DNA of 64,000 nucleotides, taken from contig CAKTZA010000010.1 of assembly GCA_934635045.1 (NCBI GenBank), positions 1 to 64,000 on the forward strand. The letters are read 5' to 3'. This DNA is from an uncultured Kiritimatiellota bacterium. Lineage in GTDB: Bacteria; Verrucomicrobiota; Kiritimatiellia; RFP12; UBA1067. Each line of letters starts with the position of its first letter. The first letter of the stretch is position 1. Positions 15,210-26,400 of the stretch are shown here, one piece after another. The notes under the pieces are model-generated. The model searched no databases. It was not told the origin of the DNA and worked only from the letters and a program-made list of their open reading frames with translations. The translations under genes were made by a program, and so were the position numbers.

Positions 15210-16727
15210 ATGAAAAGGCAAGACAGAACAATGAAGAAGTTTCTGATGACTCTGCTCGTGGCGGCGGGCTGCCTCGCCGCGTTCGCGGGCGACGAGAAGC
15301 CGGCGTGGATGGGCACGCTCGGCAAGGTGACGGACATGTGGGCCGACACGGGTCTCTGCTCGTTCGGCAAGCAGGAGGCGCCCGCGTACATCACGGGCAA
15401 CTTCGCCGAGGCCGACCGTCCCGAGGCGAAGCCGCAGGCGGCGAACCGCAACGGCTACTACGACAAGGACATGAAGTGGCACGGCGGCTACTTCGACGAC
15501 AGCGGTCGCTTCGTCGAGGGCCACGAGGTGCACGTGCTGGGCGGCATGCGCTACGGCGTCGGCCAGCTCATCATGATCCCGATCTGCCTCGTCCTCCTGT
15601 ATCTCGCGATCGTGAAGGGCTTCGAGCCGCTGCTGCTGCTGCCGATCGGCTTCGGCGGCCTGCTCGCGAACTGCCCGCTGGCGGGCGTGACCGCGCCGGC
15701 GATGCTGCATGACGGCGTCATCACCTTCCTCGAGTCGGGCATCCCCGTGATGCAGGGCGGCATCGTCGAGCCGGGCGGTTTCCTCTTCTACTTCTTCAAG
15801 TTCGGCATCGACACGGGCGTCTTCCCGATCATGATCTTCATGGGCGTCGGCGCGATGACGGACTTCGGGCCGCTGATCGCGAACCCGAAGGCGGCGCTCC
15901 TCGGCGGCGCGGCGCAGTTCGGCATCTTCTTCGCGCTCTTCGGCGCGCTCGGCATCGCCGCGATCTTCGGACAGGACTTCTTCGGGTGCGACCCGCTGAA
16001 GGCGGCCGCGTCGATCGGCATCATCGGCGGCGCGGACGGCCCGACGGCCATCTGGCTCACGTCGCGCCTCGCCCCGGACCTCCTCGGCGCGATCGCGGTG
16101 GCGGCCTACTCCTACATGGCGCTCGTCCCGATCATCCAGCCGCCGATCATGAACGCCCTGACGACGAAGGCCGAGCGTCTCATCAAGATGCCGCAGCTCC
16201 GTCCCGTCAAGAAGATCGAGAAGATCTGCTTCCCGCTGATCGTGCTGCTCCTCTGCGCGCTTCTGCTGCCGTCCGCCGTGCCGCTCATCGGCGCGCTCAT
16301 GCTCGGCAACCTCGCGAAGGAAGTCGGCCCGTCGGTCTCGCGCATTGCGGACACGATGTCGAACGCGCTCTGCAACATCGTCACGATCATGCTCGGCCTC
16401 TCGGTCGGCTCGAAGCTCGCGTGCGAGAAGTTCCTCTCCGGGACGACCCTCGCGATTCTCGCGCTCGGCCTCGTCGCGTTCTGCGTCGGTACGGCGGGCG
16501 GCGTCATCATGGCGAAGGTCATGAACGTCTTCTCGAAGGAGAAGATTAATCCGCTGATCGGCTCGGCGGGCGTCTCGGCCGTCCCGATGGCCGCGCGCGT
16601 CTCGAACAAGGTCTCGCTCGGCAACGACCCGACGAACTTCATCCTCATGCAGGCGATGGGCCCGAACGTCTCGGGCGTGATCGGCTCGGCCGTCGTCGCG
16701 GGCGTTCTCTACACGCTCTGCCGCTGA
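15210..16727 (+). CDS. oadB: Sodium-pumping decarboxylase beta subunit
   Basis: The 505-residue integral membrane protein decarboxylates carboxybiotin and couples this to sodium export. Family signatures include IFMGVGAMTDFGPLIANP, GIIGGADGPTAIW, IMLGLSVGSKL and near the C-terminus NDPTNFILMQAMGPNVSGVIGSA. About ten hydrophobic segments follow residue 115. The first 100 residues are an extension with a signal-like stretch (LMTLLVAAGCLAAFAG) and a polar region, not part of the core family. ATG 15210 has GGAG only three bases away within a hairpin; ATG 15231 (MKKFLMTLL) is a plausible alternative with AAAAGG upstream. It is the last gene of the oad operon. Confidence 0.92.
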   Translation: MKRQDRTMKKFLMTLLVAAGCLAAFAGDEKPAWMGTLGKVTDMWADTGLCSFGKQEAPAYITGNFAEADRPEAKPQAANRNGYYDKDMKWHGGYFDDSGRFVEGHEVHVLGGMRYGVGQLIMIPICLVLLYLAIVKGFEPLLLLPIGFGGLLANCPLAGVTAPAMLHDGVITFLESGIPVMQGGIVEPGGFLFYFFKFGIDTGVFPIMIFMGVGAMTDFGPLIANPKAALLGGAAQFGIFFALFGALGIAAIFGQDFFGCDPLKAAASIGIIGGADGPTAIWLTSRLAPDLLGAIAVAAYSYMALVPIIQPPIMNALTTKAERLIKMPQLRPVKKIEKICFPLIVLLLCALLLPSAVPLIGALMLGNLAKEVGPSVSRIADTMSNALCNIVTIMLGLSVGSKLACEKFLSGTTLAILALGLVAFCVGTAGGVIMAKVMNVFSKEKINPLIGSAGVSAVPMAARVSNKVSLGNDPTNFILMQAMGPNVSGVIGSAVVAGVLYTLCR

Positions 16728-16765
16728 GGCTGAGGACGTTGATGAGCGCCTACGCGCTCGCGGAT

Positions 16766-16799
16766 CTTCGGCGTCGCACGGGCTCGTGCGACGCCGAAG
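16766..16799 (+). terminator. Strong hairpin after the oad operon
   Basis: CTTCGGCGTCGCACG and CGTGCGACGCCGAAG are perfect 15-base arms around GGCT. No T-run follows, so termination may need a factor, or the hairpin protects the mRNA 3' end. The rest of 16728-16941 contains no supported gene. Confidence 0.6.
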
Positions 16800-16941
16800 C
16801 CATTTGCGCGGGCCTTCCTCCTCGCCCCCGCGCTCCTCTTGCCGTTCATCTGAAGGCAGTGGTTGGGGTGGCCAGTGGACGGCGGTTCAACGCAAAGTCC
16901 GCAAAGGCTTTAGAAAATATCCTATCGTCGGTGTGTCGCGG

Positions 16942-16971
16942 TTGACAGGCAAACGAACTTTATGCTACAAT
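16942..16971 (+). promoter_or_regulatory. Promoter TTGACA-N18-TACAAT
   Basis: A near-consensus sigma-70 promoter: TTGACA at 16942-16947 and TACAAT at 16966-16971. Transcription would begin near 16979, immediately before a small ORF and 210 bases before the large secreted-protein genes. Confidence 0.7.
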
Positions 16972-16980
16972 ACGCGCACA

Positions 16981-17088
16981 ATGAAATCCTTGTTTAGAGA
17001 GCGTCTGCGCGCAGCGCGCACGGAAACGGCCCTGGAAGGCCGTCTGCCGCGTCCGCTCGGTTTCATTGCCCCCCCCCCCATCTTTTAG
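16981..17088 (+). CDS. Small ORF with a C11 tract, possible leader peptide
   Basis: A 35-codon frame starts with ATG at 16981, ten bases after the -10 box, so its mRNA would be leaderless. It begins MKSLFRERLRAARTE, is arginine-rich and ends IAPPPIF. A run of eleven C residues (17069-17079) encodes the prolines; slippage there would change the C-terminus and stop codon. It could be a regulatory leader peptide, a gene fragment, or chance. No family is recognised. Confidence 0.35.
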   Translation: MKSLFRERLRAARTETALEGRLPRPLGFIAPPPIF

Positions 17089-17123
17089 CCGACGCACAGA
17101 GTGGCCCTGTCGACGGGCTGGCG

Positions 17124-17143
17124 CATCCCCTCGTTAGGGGATG
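17124..17143 (+). promoter_or_regulatory. Leader hairpin before secreted-protein genes
   Basis: CATCCCCT-CGTT-AGGGGATG is a perfect eight-base-pair stem with a four-base loop, between the small ORF and the gene at 17190. No T-run follows. It may be an attenuator or stabilising element. Confidence 0.45.
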
Positions 17144-17189
17144 TGTGGACTTGCGTTTGCCTGAATGACACACACGAAGAAAGGAAGAC

Positions 17190-18926
17190 ATGAGAAAGAC
17201 AAGACTGATTGCGTTCCTTTTGCCATTTGGGCTGAGCCCGTGGGCTGCGAACGCCTGTTGGATGCGGCAGGAGATTCCGCTCGTCGCGGGGTGGAACGCC
17301 GTTCACGTCAAGGTCAATCCCTTCGACTACGGCTGCAACGCCGTCTTCGGCGGCGGAGGCGTCGACCAGGTGACCTGGTGGAACCGCGACCGCCGCGACG
17401 ACGGCACCGGCACCGTCTCGGCCGACACGTTCGCGTGGTATGCGGGCGCGGTCGAGCCCAGCACCTTCGGCGCGGTTCTCGGCGACGGGCGGTATCTCGT
17501 CCACGCCGTCGCGGCGACGAACCTCGTCATCCTCGGCACGCCCGCCGTGCCGAACGGGCAGGTCTTTCTCGGCGAGTCGAACCTCGTCGGACTGAACATC
17601 CCGGCGGGCGCGTCGTGCCGCGACGCCTTCGCCGGCTTCGCGCATCTTGCGGACAGTCCGTTCAAGTCGGTGAACACGGCGAACGCCGCCGTGCGCTGGG
17701 ATGCCGGCAAGGCGGTCGGCAATCCGTCGCAGGCCTTCTGGCTGGAGACGACGGGCACGGGCGCGGCGACGTGGACGGGTCCGCTCGCGGTCTCGATCGA
17801 CACGGGCGACAGGATCCTCTCGTGGTCGTCTTCGACGGCGGCGCGCACGATCACGGTGAAGAACGTCTCGGGCGGCGACCGCGTCGTGACCTTCGCGTTC
17901 GAGCCGTCGCTCGCGCCGCCCGCCGGGCAGGGCGCGAAGGCGGGCGACCTCGCGCTCAAGCGCGAGACGGTCGACTGGACGCAGGGCTACGCGCGCCGCG
18001 TCTACGAGCCGATGGCCTTCCCGTTCGCGACGAACCTCGCGGCGGGCGCGACGTTCACGCTCAAGGTGCGCCCCGACCTCGACCGGATGCCGGCGGCGGA
18101 GGGCGCCTATCTCGGCATCCTCGCCGTCTCGGACGCGGGTTCGACGGTGGACGAGGAGGTGCGCGCGGACGGGACGTTCCTCGTGCGCGTCGGCCTCCGG
18201 GCGGACGGCGGCCTTGCGGCGGCGAAGAGCCCGGCGGGGCTCTGGGTCGGCTCGGTGGCCCTCACCGGCGTCAACCGCGCGCGGATGCTGACGTTGGCCA
18301 AGCAGGAATGGGACGCGGAGAAGATCCAGGACACGACGCAGGCGTTCTCCTTCCGGCTGATCCTGCATGCGGCGGAAGACGGGGCGGTCTCGCTCCTCAA
18401 GCAGGCGTTCGTCGCGTCCGAGACGGCGGGCGACGAGACGCCGGCGATTCTCGCGGACAGGGCGGCGGCGAAGGAGTTCCGCCGCCTGCATCCGAACGCG
18501 ACGATCCGCCGCGTGTCGTCCGCGAACTTCCCGTTCATGGAGCCGAGGGCCTTCGACGGCGCGCTCGGCTTCCTGAAGGACGGCGGCTCACTGTCCGTCT
18601 CGTTCACGCAGGCGTACGACGCGAAGGACAACCCGTTCGTCCATGCGTTCCACCCGAGCCATGACAATCTCGCGTTCAACAACGGAAAGCCCTCGAAGAA
18701 GGGCGACGGCGCGGACGGCACGGGCGACTACGAGAGCTGGAGCGTGACGCGCCGGGTCTCGCTCACGTTTGCGGGGGCAGACCCCCTGGGCGCGAACGAC
18801 GACTGGAACAAGACCGTCTGCGGCGGAACCTACCGCGAGACGATCACGGGCCTCAACAAGACCCCGATCATCGTCGAGGGCGCGTTCAGGCTGAACAAGA
18901 CGCTCGACACGCCGGAAATCAGGTAA
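17190..18926 (+). CDS. Secreted protein of unknown function (578 aa)
   Basis: An N-terminal signal peptide (MRKTRLIAFLLPFGLSPWAANA) is followed by IPLVAGWNAVHVKVNP, a strand-rich opening also seen in other exported proteins of this bacterial group. The remainder is a set of beta-rich regions with no metal or catalytic motif that I recognise. A GAAAGGAAG ribosome site precedes the ATG. It is the first large gene of a five-gene collinear run reaching 29999, with gaps of 3 to 74 bases, so the products probably work together at the cell surface or outside the cell. Near the C-terminus are DYESWSVTRRVSLTFAG and TYRETITGLNK segments. Function unknown. Confidence 0.85.
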   Translation: MRKTRLIAFLLPFGLSPWAANACWMRQEIPLVAGWNAVHVKVNPFDYGCNAVFGGGGVDQVTWWNRDRRDDGTGTVSADTFAWYAGAVEPSTFGAVLGDGRYLVHAVAATNLVILGTPAVPNGQVFLGESNLVGLNIPAGASCRDAFAGFAHLADSPFKSVNTANAAVRWDAGKAVGNPSQAFWLETTGTGAATWTGPLAVSIDTGDRILSWSSSTAARTITVKNVSGGDRVVTFAFEPSLAPPAGQGAKAGDLALKRETVDWTQGYARRVYEPMAFPFATNLAAGATFTLKVRPDLDRMPAAEGAYLGILAVSDAGSTVDEEVRADGTFLVRVGLRADGGLAAAKSPAGLWVGSVALTGVNRARMLTLAKQEWDAEKIQDTTQAFSFRLILHAAEDGAVSLLKQAFVASETAGDETPAILADRAAAKEFRRLHPNATIRRVSSANFPFMEPRAFDGALGFLKDGGSLSVSFTQAYDAKDNPFVHAFHPSHDNLAFNNGKPSKKGDGADGTGDYESWSVTRRVSLTFAGADPLGANDDWNKTVCGGTYRETITGLNKTPIIVEGAFRLNKTLDTPEIR

Positions 18927-18927
18927 T

Positions 18928-18990
18928 TCATCCTTCAACTCTTCCATTTTTCCACACTTCCACCTTTCCACACTTCCACCCCCAAAAGGA
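18928..18990 (+). repeat. TTCCAC-rich pyrimidine tract before a start codon
   Basis: TTTCCACACTTCCACC occurs twice in tandem (about 18951-18981) inside a longer pyrimidine run that fills the gap to the next gene. It ends before an AAAAGGAAA ribosome site. Confidence 0.55.
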
Positions 18991-19000
18991 AACAAAACCC

Positions 19001-20407
19001 ATGAACACCGTCATGAAGACCCTCGTTGTCGCCGCGCTTGCGGCGGTCGCTATGCCCGCCTTCACCCTCGCCGCCGTGCCGAGCTCGGCGACGCAGAACG
19101 TGCCCGGCACGATGAACTACCAGGGCTATCTCGCCGACCCGACGACGGGCGCGGCCTACGCCGACGGCATCTACACGCTCGACATCCGCATCTGGAACTC
19201 GGACGTCAGCACGACGGCGTCCGCCTGCCTCTGGGGCGGACGGTATTCCGTCTACGTGAAGGACGGCTACTTCAACCTCATGCTCGGCGACTCGAGCGCG
19301 GCGGAGCTCACGTCGGCCGACGGCATCGTGCCGACCTACAAGAACGCGGACCTCTGGAAGGCCCTCTGGGGCGCGTCCGCGACGGACACGGTGCGCTATC
19401 TCGGCGTGACGCCGCGCCAGAACGCCAACCACGCGAACATCACCTCGCCGACCGAGATCGCGCCGCGCCAGCAGCTCCTGACCTCGCCGTTCGCGTTCCG
19501 CGCCCAGCACGCGCAGTACGCCGACCAGGCGCAGGCGGGCTTTTCCGTGCCCGGCAACCTGACCGTGTCGGGCAACGCGACGGTGAACGGCACGATCAGC
19601 GGGCCGATTGCCGCGAGCGCGGGCTCGAGCCTCGGGCCGGTGAAGACCTCGTCCTCGACCGTCAACCTCGGCAACGGCTACACGTCCGCGACGAGCGAGA
19701 ACTTAAGTTCCCTGCCGGCGTCCGTCTACGACGTCGGCAAATACCTCTACTTCTACTCCTACTACAGCATGTACTTCAAGCCGACGGCGGGCAGCATGAA
19801 CTTCACCGTCCCCTCCGGCTACTACATGAACGTCACGGGCGCGGGAACGTTCAGGTCGGAAGCCGTCAACAACATGATCGGCGGCACGGGCGCGACGAAG
19901 ATCTCCGGGCGCGGCGCGTCCTCCCTCGACCTGAAGGGCTCGGGCGCGATGACCATCGAGTCGACGGGCGGCAATGCAACGCTGAAGAGCGCGTCGAACA
20001 CGACGGTCGAGGGTAGCAAGACGACCGTTTCCTCCACTAACAACGACCTGTGGCTCAAGAGCAGCGCGGACATCAACTTCGACTGCAGCAGTCTCTATTT
20101 CTCCGATTCGGGAAGCTATAACAAGCCGATCAAGATTCTGCAGGTAAACGTCACGATTCCGGCGGGGCAGAAAGTCGCCTACTACACGCTTGACGAGAGC
20201 GTCTACAAGTGGATGGTCGGAGGCTGGTCTCAGGCGTCCGCCAATCCCGTCCCGGCGGGCAACTCGCTTGTCAGCGTCGCGTGCATGTCTGTCGGCAACG
20301 GCAGAAGTCTGATTTTGGAACTCAACAAGTCCCACGGGGCGGCGACCGTCGTCTACGTGACTCTCGTCGGCTTCCACAATAGGATGGTGCATGACAAACG
20401 TAACTGA
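19001..20407 (+). CDS. Secreted fibre-like protein (468 aa)
   Basis: A signal peptide (residues 1 to about 25, ending TLAAV) is followed by a domain with MNYQGYLADPTTGAAYADG and LWGGRYSVYVKDGYFNLMLGD. This opening is typical of exported proteins that carry a tail-fibre-like stalk. The middle has PGNLTVSGNATVNGTISG and then short alternating strands rich in Ser, Thr, Gly and Asn, as in trimeric beta-helix fibres. A compact C-terminal domain (from about residue 370) ends in VVYVTLVGFHNRM. It may be a surface adhesin or structural fibre; no enzyme motif is visible. AAAGGAAAC lies upstream of the ATG. It is the second gene of the run. Confidence 0.82.
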   Translation: MNTVMKTLVVAALAAVAMPAFTLAAVPSSATQNVPGTMNYQGYLADPTTGAAYADGIYTLDIRIWNSDVSTTASACLWGGRYSVYVKDGYFNLMLGDSSAAELTSADGIVPTYKNADLWKALWGASATDTVRYLGVTPRQNANHANITSPTEIAPRQQLLTSPFAFRAQHAQYADQAQAGFSVPGNLTVSGNATVNGTISGPIAASAGSSLGPVKTSSSTVNLGNGYTSATSENLSSLPASVYDVGKYLYFYSYYSMYFKPTAGSMNFTVPSGYYMNVTGAGTFRSEAVNNMIGGTGATKISGRGASSLDLKGSGAMTIESTGGNATLKSASNTTVEGSKTTVSSTNNDLWLKSSADINFDCSSLYFSDSGSYNKPIKILQVNVTIPAGQKVAYYTLDESVYKWMVGGWSQASANPVPAGNSLVSVACMSVGNGRSLILELNKSHGAATVVYVTLVGFHNRMVHDKRN

Positions 20408-20464
20408 CGAACGCTGACAGGACGAAAGGGAGCAGACCTTGGGAAAAGGGAAAGGGGGCTTATC

Positions 20465-23400
20465 ATGCGCAAGCGAACCATCGGGCGGTTGCTACTGACC
20501 GCGGCTGCGCTGGGCGGCGCGTTTGCCGTCCGCGCGGCCGGGCCGACGGACAACCTGCGGGCAGACTACCGTAACGCGGTGCACGGCGCGCCGTGGACGA
20601 ACGGGGCGGAGCAGGTCGCCGTGCAGCTCGGCGCCGGCAGCGGCTACCACTTCACGACGAACCGGACGATCCGCTACCTGCGCTTCGGCCAGTACAACCA
20701 GACGACCTATCCGACGCTGGAGACGCTCCAGGTCGGCCTTCAGAGCGTCTTCCCGACGCCCGTCCTGCGCTCGACGCTCGGCCAGCCCATCGCGGGCGCG
20801 AGCGCGAACAGGTTCCTCGGCGAGGCCCTGACGCCGCCCGCGGACTGGGACGGGACGGAGCCGGAGATCGAGGAGGGGACGGGCGGCAATGCCGTCTGGA
20901 TCGACTTCGCGAAGGAGGTCATCGCCTGCGAGGCGGGCCCCGTGCGCATCACCTGGCCGCTCACGGGCGGCGGGACGAAGCTCGAGACGGCCGTCGTCGC
21001 GGCGTCGCCGAACAAGCGGCCCGTGCGCCTCTACTGGACGCACGAGCGTCCGGCCTACGCAGGCGACTCCGCGTACACGGCCCTCCAGAACGCGGGCCCC
21101 ACGGTCACGTTCGGGCAGAACTACAAGGTGCATCTCTATCCGACGTCGCGGATCGGCGTCTATGACCCGAAGGCCGGGAAGGACTCCGGCTACACGGCAG
21201 GCGACGGCCGCGGCTACGTCTGCCTGAACGGCAACGAACTTCAGGCCTTCGCGGGCAGCTACGGCACGTTCCTCATCGTCTACTCGCGTCTCGACGAGGC
21301 CCTGAACGAGCGCCGGATGCTCGCCTACGAGCTTGTCGAGGTCCTGGAGCCCAAGCAGACGCAGATCGACGTGAAGATCGGCGACCAGCTCAAGCCCCAG
21401 ACGCGCGACTTCTCGACGAACGAGCTCTTCCCGCGCGTGACGCGCGGCCTCACGGACGAGTCGGAGAACGGCGAGGTCTACGTCTACCAGCATGGCACGG
21501 GCGCGCAGAAGAACTACCTCTGGGCGATCCGCGACTCGAGCGCGAACCCGTGGAAGATCGAGGTCTTCTGGCGCGCGAAGGAGGAGCTGGACGTCGTCTG
21601 GCCCTTCGAGGTGGACATCTACGGCGCGTCGTGGGACACGGCGGGCGCGCAGCCCTATGTGCGCGACACCGAGAATGCGGAGGGCGGCCCGGCGAAGGCC
21701 GAGCCGGTCGTCTACTACCCCTCCGGCCTGACGGTGGAGGCGATGGACTACCAGGTCGTCGCCGCCGGCAGCGGCATGAAGGAGCAGAAGCACCTCCACG
21801 TCTCGGACGGCCTGTTCTACTCGGACTGGGCGGACGCGGCGACCTATGCGCTTCTCAAGTACACGAGCGGCGACGCGGTCTGGTTCCAGACGGTCCGCTC
21901 GCTGCCGGCGAAGGCTACCGCGCGTCTCGCGGAGCTCGCGCTCGACTACGCGGGGGCCTGTACGAACGTCGCCTACCGCACGGGCGCCGCGACGAACGCC
22001 GTCGGCGCGCTCGACGTCGCGACGAACGTCGCCCTCGCCGCCGAGATCCGCGCCCCGTTCGCGGGGGCGGACGGCTTCTTCTACCCGGGCTGGATCCGCC
22101 GCGACCACAAGCCGTCGGCGGGGGCCTATCCGGTGAGGAACCCCTACAACGCGAGCCTCTACGCCTACCCGACGGGCTACCGTCCGCCCGACGAGCTCTT
22201 CTCGCCGATCTATCCCGTCAACCTGGGCGAGCTGGAGGTCTGGTGGTCGCTCCCGTCGAAGCTGATGGGCGCGGCTCGCCCGAACGGCGGCAGCGCGGAG
22301 CCGCTGGCCTCGCCGGTCTACTTCCCGTCCATCCCGCTCGTCTACACGGTCCACACGCCCGAGCAGATCGCCGTCCTCGCGGGGGACTACGCGGCGAAGC
22401 CTCAGATCGTGATCGCCTCGGGGCTCGGCTCGGCCGGCTTCGCGCTGAACGACCACCTGACGGGCCACGCGCAGGAGACGGCCCCGGCGCTCGTCTGGAA
22501 CCCGACGGCCCCCTATCCGGACCTGTTCGCCGCGTCCGTCTCGCTCGGCGGCCTCGACAACCCGGCGGGCGTGACGTCGAACTTCACGTTCGAGGCCCGC
22601 ATCGTCTGTGACACGGGCGCGGACGGCGGCGAGAAGTACATGGCGTTCGAGCGCCCGCTCATCTCTTTCTACGCGTCGTCTGGCGACGGGGAGGCGTCCG
22701 CGCAGACGCCCTACCTGAGACTCGGGGTCTCCGCTGACGGGCGCGTCTTCGTCAACGGCGAGGAGGCCGTTCCGGGGATGCACCAGGAGACGCTCCAGGG
22801 GAACGTCACGACCATCTGGGGCTTCCCGTACAGGTTCGCCGAGTTCGGCGCGCAGATGGGCAAGTCCGGCGAGGCGCGCGGCCCGCAGGGCGCGCACGTG
22901 GTCTTCCGGCACGAGGGGACGACCTGGACGTTCTACCTGAACGGGCACTGCCTCGGCACGTGCGAGGGCGAGGCGGCGGTTGACGTCGCCCGCGACACGG
23001 CCAGGGTCTTCGAATGCAACAGCGGCCCCGGCGTCTGCTATCGCGGCCCCGTCCACTACCTGCGCCTCTGGAGCGAGGCCCGCACGGCGAAGCAGCTCGA
23101 CCGGAACCGCTACGCGGCGTGTCCGGCCTCCGCAGACCTCGTCTTCCAGTACGACGGGCCCTCGCAGACGTTCGAGACCTACGGCGACGAGAGCGCCGTC
23201 GCCGGCCCCGTGAAGGACGGCTTCCTCTCCGACTCCTCGGGCCACGGCGCGCACGCCTACCTCGGCTATCCGGCGGAGACCAACGGCACGGACACGACGA
23301 TGTGGCTGTCGGCCGGCACGATGACGGGCGTCGCGCTGCGCCAGCCGCAGCCGGGGCGGACGTTCCCCGCCGACGCGACGATCTACCGCCAGCCGGATCC

Positions 23401-26400
23401 CGGGCTCGACGGCTACAACCCGAACGAGGAGCACGCGCTTCTCGTCGGCGGCGTCGCGCACGCGCTGCGCTGCGACCTGAACCGCACGGAGAGGGACGGC
23501 GCGGGCGAGGAGGCGTTCACGTCGCTTCCCTACGCGCTCGTGCAGTACGTCGACGCCGACACGCGTCGGCCGACGATGTGCGCGCTCCGCGTCGTGCCCG
23601 AGAACGACATGTACCGCTTCCGCCGCTACCTGACGGCCGGGTCGATGGTGCAGAGCCCCGATCCGCTCGCGCGGCTCCAGCCCGCGAACCTGCAGGCGTT
23701 CGTCTCCGGGCCGACGTACGGCGCGGAGGAGACGTGCTTCCGCGACCGCAAGGGCTGGTTCTGGGCTCACCAGGCCGGCGACGACGGCGGCCCGACGAAC
23801 TACGTCTTCGAGATCTCCTACCCGAGCCAGGCGGCGTTCGACTACCCGGACGGGTCGGCGCCGGAGGCCGGCGCGCACGTCCCGTGGATGGCGAACTACG
23901 CCCAGCGCGACGACGGCTACGTCTGGACGCTCTGGGGATCGGACGGCCCCTCGCCGTTCCCCGAGCGCGACGCGAGCGACCCCGTCGGCACGGCGATTGA
24001 CTACACCTACGTGGTCGACTGGCCCGAGAGCGTGCCGGGGCTGTACGTGAACGACACGCTGCACGGCGCGAAGGACGGGCTTCCGGCGGTGCGCGGGCAG
24101 CTTTCCGCGAAGATCCTCTACCAGCAGTCCGCCGCAACGGGCGGCGTCGCGTCCGTGCGCCTCATCGACCCCGAGACGCGCCAGGGCGGCAAGCTCCTCG
24201 CGATCCCGGACGACATCCGCACCTACCGCGACCCGAAGACGTCGAAGCGCAGGTTCACCGACCTGCCGCCGATGCTCCGCGACCGCTTCCAGTGGAACCC
24301 GACGGCGTTCCACGACATGACGCACAACGACTCGCGCGAGCTGGAGCTGACGGGCCAGTTCATCGACGAGGGCGCGTACCAGTTCGCGCTCCTCAACGCG
24401 ATGGACGCGCGCTCGAAGGCCGTGATGCTCGACCCCGACCTCCTGCCGGGCGCGGACGCGGCGGCCTGGGTCGCGGGCGTCGAGTCCGTCTCGTCCGAGC
24501 CGATCGTCCTCGCCGACGACGTCACGCCGTTCACGGCGATGGCGCTTGCGACGACGGGCAAGGGCGCGGGCTACGTCACGCTCGTCTTCAACGACTCGAC
24601 GAACCTCTCGATGGTCGCGAAGAGCGACGTCGTCACGATGTCCGTCATCAAGGTCGTGCCCGAGCTCTACAACGGCCGCCTGCACGTCTTCCAGAGCGAG
24701 AACCCGCTCGACCGGCAGGTGAACGTGAAGTACGCGTCCGACTTCGGCGCGAAGCCCGAGCTGTGGGAGTTCGAGTGGCAGTACTGCGAGCCGCAGGGCG
24801 GCGCGGCGGCTCCCGCCGGCGACGCCGGCGCGTGGCTCTCGCTCGCGGGCAGCTGCGGCAAGCCGGGCGTGCCGATGCTCGACTGGATCACCGTCGGCGA
24901 CGCGGGCGTCTTCGGACTCTCCGACCACTATGTCCGCTGCCGCTACCGCGCGCTTGACCCGGCGGTGCAGGCGCTCGTCGGCACGGGCTGGTCGGGCTGG
25001 AGTCCGCCAAAGCTCGCGGAAGGGTGGGTGAAGCGCGTCCTCAAGGCGATCAACCCGTTCGACCAGAAGATCCGCGACTTCCTGAACAGCAAGGTGGACA
25101 CGTCGCTCTCGATGGTCCAGCAGGCGGGCGCGCCGTACCAGGGCGACATCCCGCTCAACCTGGAGGCGCTCGGCGAGAACGGGCTCATCGCGATCTACGA
25201 GACGCTCCTCAACCAGGCGAAGAAGCTCTCGGTCGACGCGGACTACCTGGCGACCGAATCGCTCGCGCTCTCGCTCCAGATGGCGGCGGGCCGCATCGCC
25301 GAGCTGTACGCGGTCCTCGGCAACGAGGCGTACGCCGACGCGCTGAACCCGACGGTCGACCTCGGCGCGGACGCGCTCGTGGACGACACGGCGGAGGGCT
25401 CCGTCTTCCCGTTCATGAACCAGTGCGAGAGCCTGCTCGACGAGGAGCTCTGCCTCCTGCGCGGCCGCGACCTCTCGAAGGCGTACGCCGAGAGCTGGAA
25501 CGCGAACGTCGAGCCGTCCGAGTACCCGTACTACAACCGCCTCGCCTGGAACTTCACGGCGGACGTGATGGGCGGGCAGGTCGCCTACGTCGAGAACTAC
25601 GGCATCCGCGACGTCTGCGGCGCGTCCGACGCGGTCGACCCGACGGCGAAGGACGGCGTCATCGACGTGTACGACGCGAAGGTGCTCTATCCGCAGGGCC
25701 ACGGCGACGCCTGGGGCCACTACCTCTCGGCGGAGAAGGGGTACTACGCGCTCCTCCGCCACCCGAACTTCGGCTGGAAGCCGCAGATCGAGGGCATCCT
25801 CGCGGGGCAGACGGAGATCACGATCGGCTACCTCCACGAGAAGCGGTTCGCGCAGGTCGCGGAGATGAAGGCCAAGACGGGCGAGCGCGTCGTCGCGGCG
25901 ACGCAGCGCGCGAACTACGTCGCGGGCGCGTCCGACACGTGGCTCTCGGCCGAGGACGACGACGGGACGCGCGCCTGGGGCACGGACGAGTGGGCGACGC
26001 GCGCGCACCTCGGCGCGTACTACGACTGGGCGACGGTGAACGCGCTCCTGCCGGCGCGCAGCGCCGAGGAGGGCCTGGTCCGGATGCTCGACCGCGAGTC
26101 GACGAAGGAGCTCGGCGCGATCGCCGCGAGCGCGCGGCGCATCCAGTCGTCGGCCGACGCGGCGGACGCGGGCCTCAACCCGCTCGGCCTCTCCGACCGG
26201 GCGATCCCGTTCGACATCTCGCCGACGGAGATCGACGCGGGCAAGACGCACTTCGAGCAGGTCCTCGACCGCGCGAAGAGGGCGGCGAAGGTCGCGCGCG
26301 AGGTCTTCCTGCGCGCCAAGGCCGCCGCGAACGCGCTGCGCGACCAGAACGCCTCGGCGGACTACGAGCGGCTCGTCTCGGACGAGGAGGCCGCCATCGA

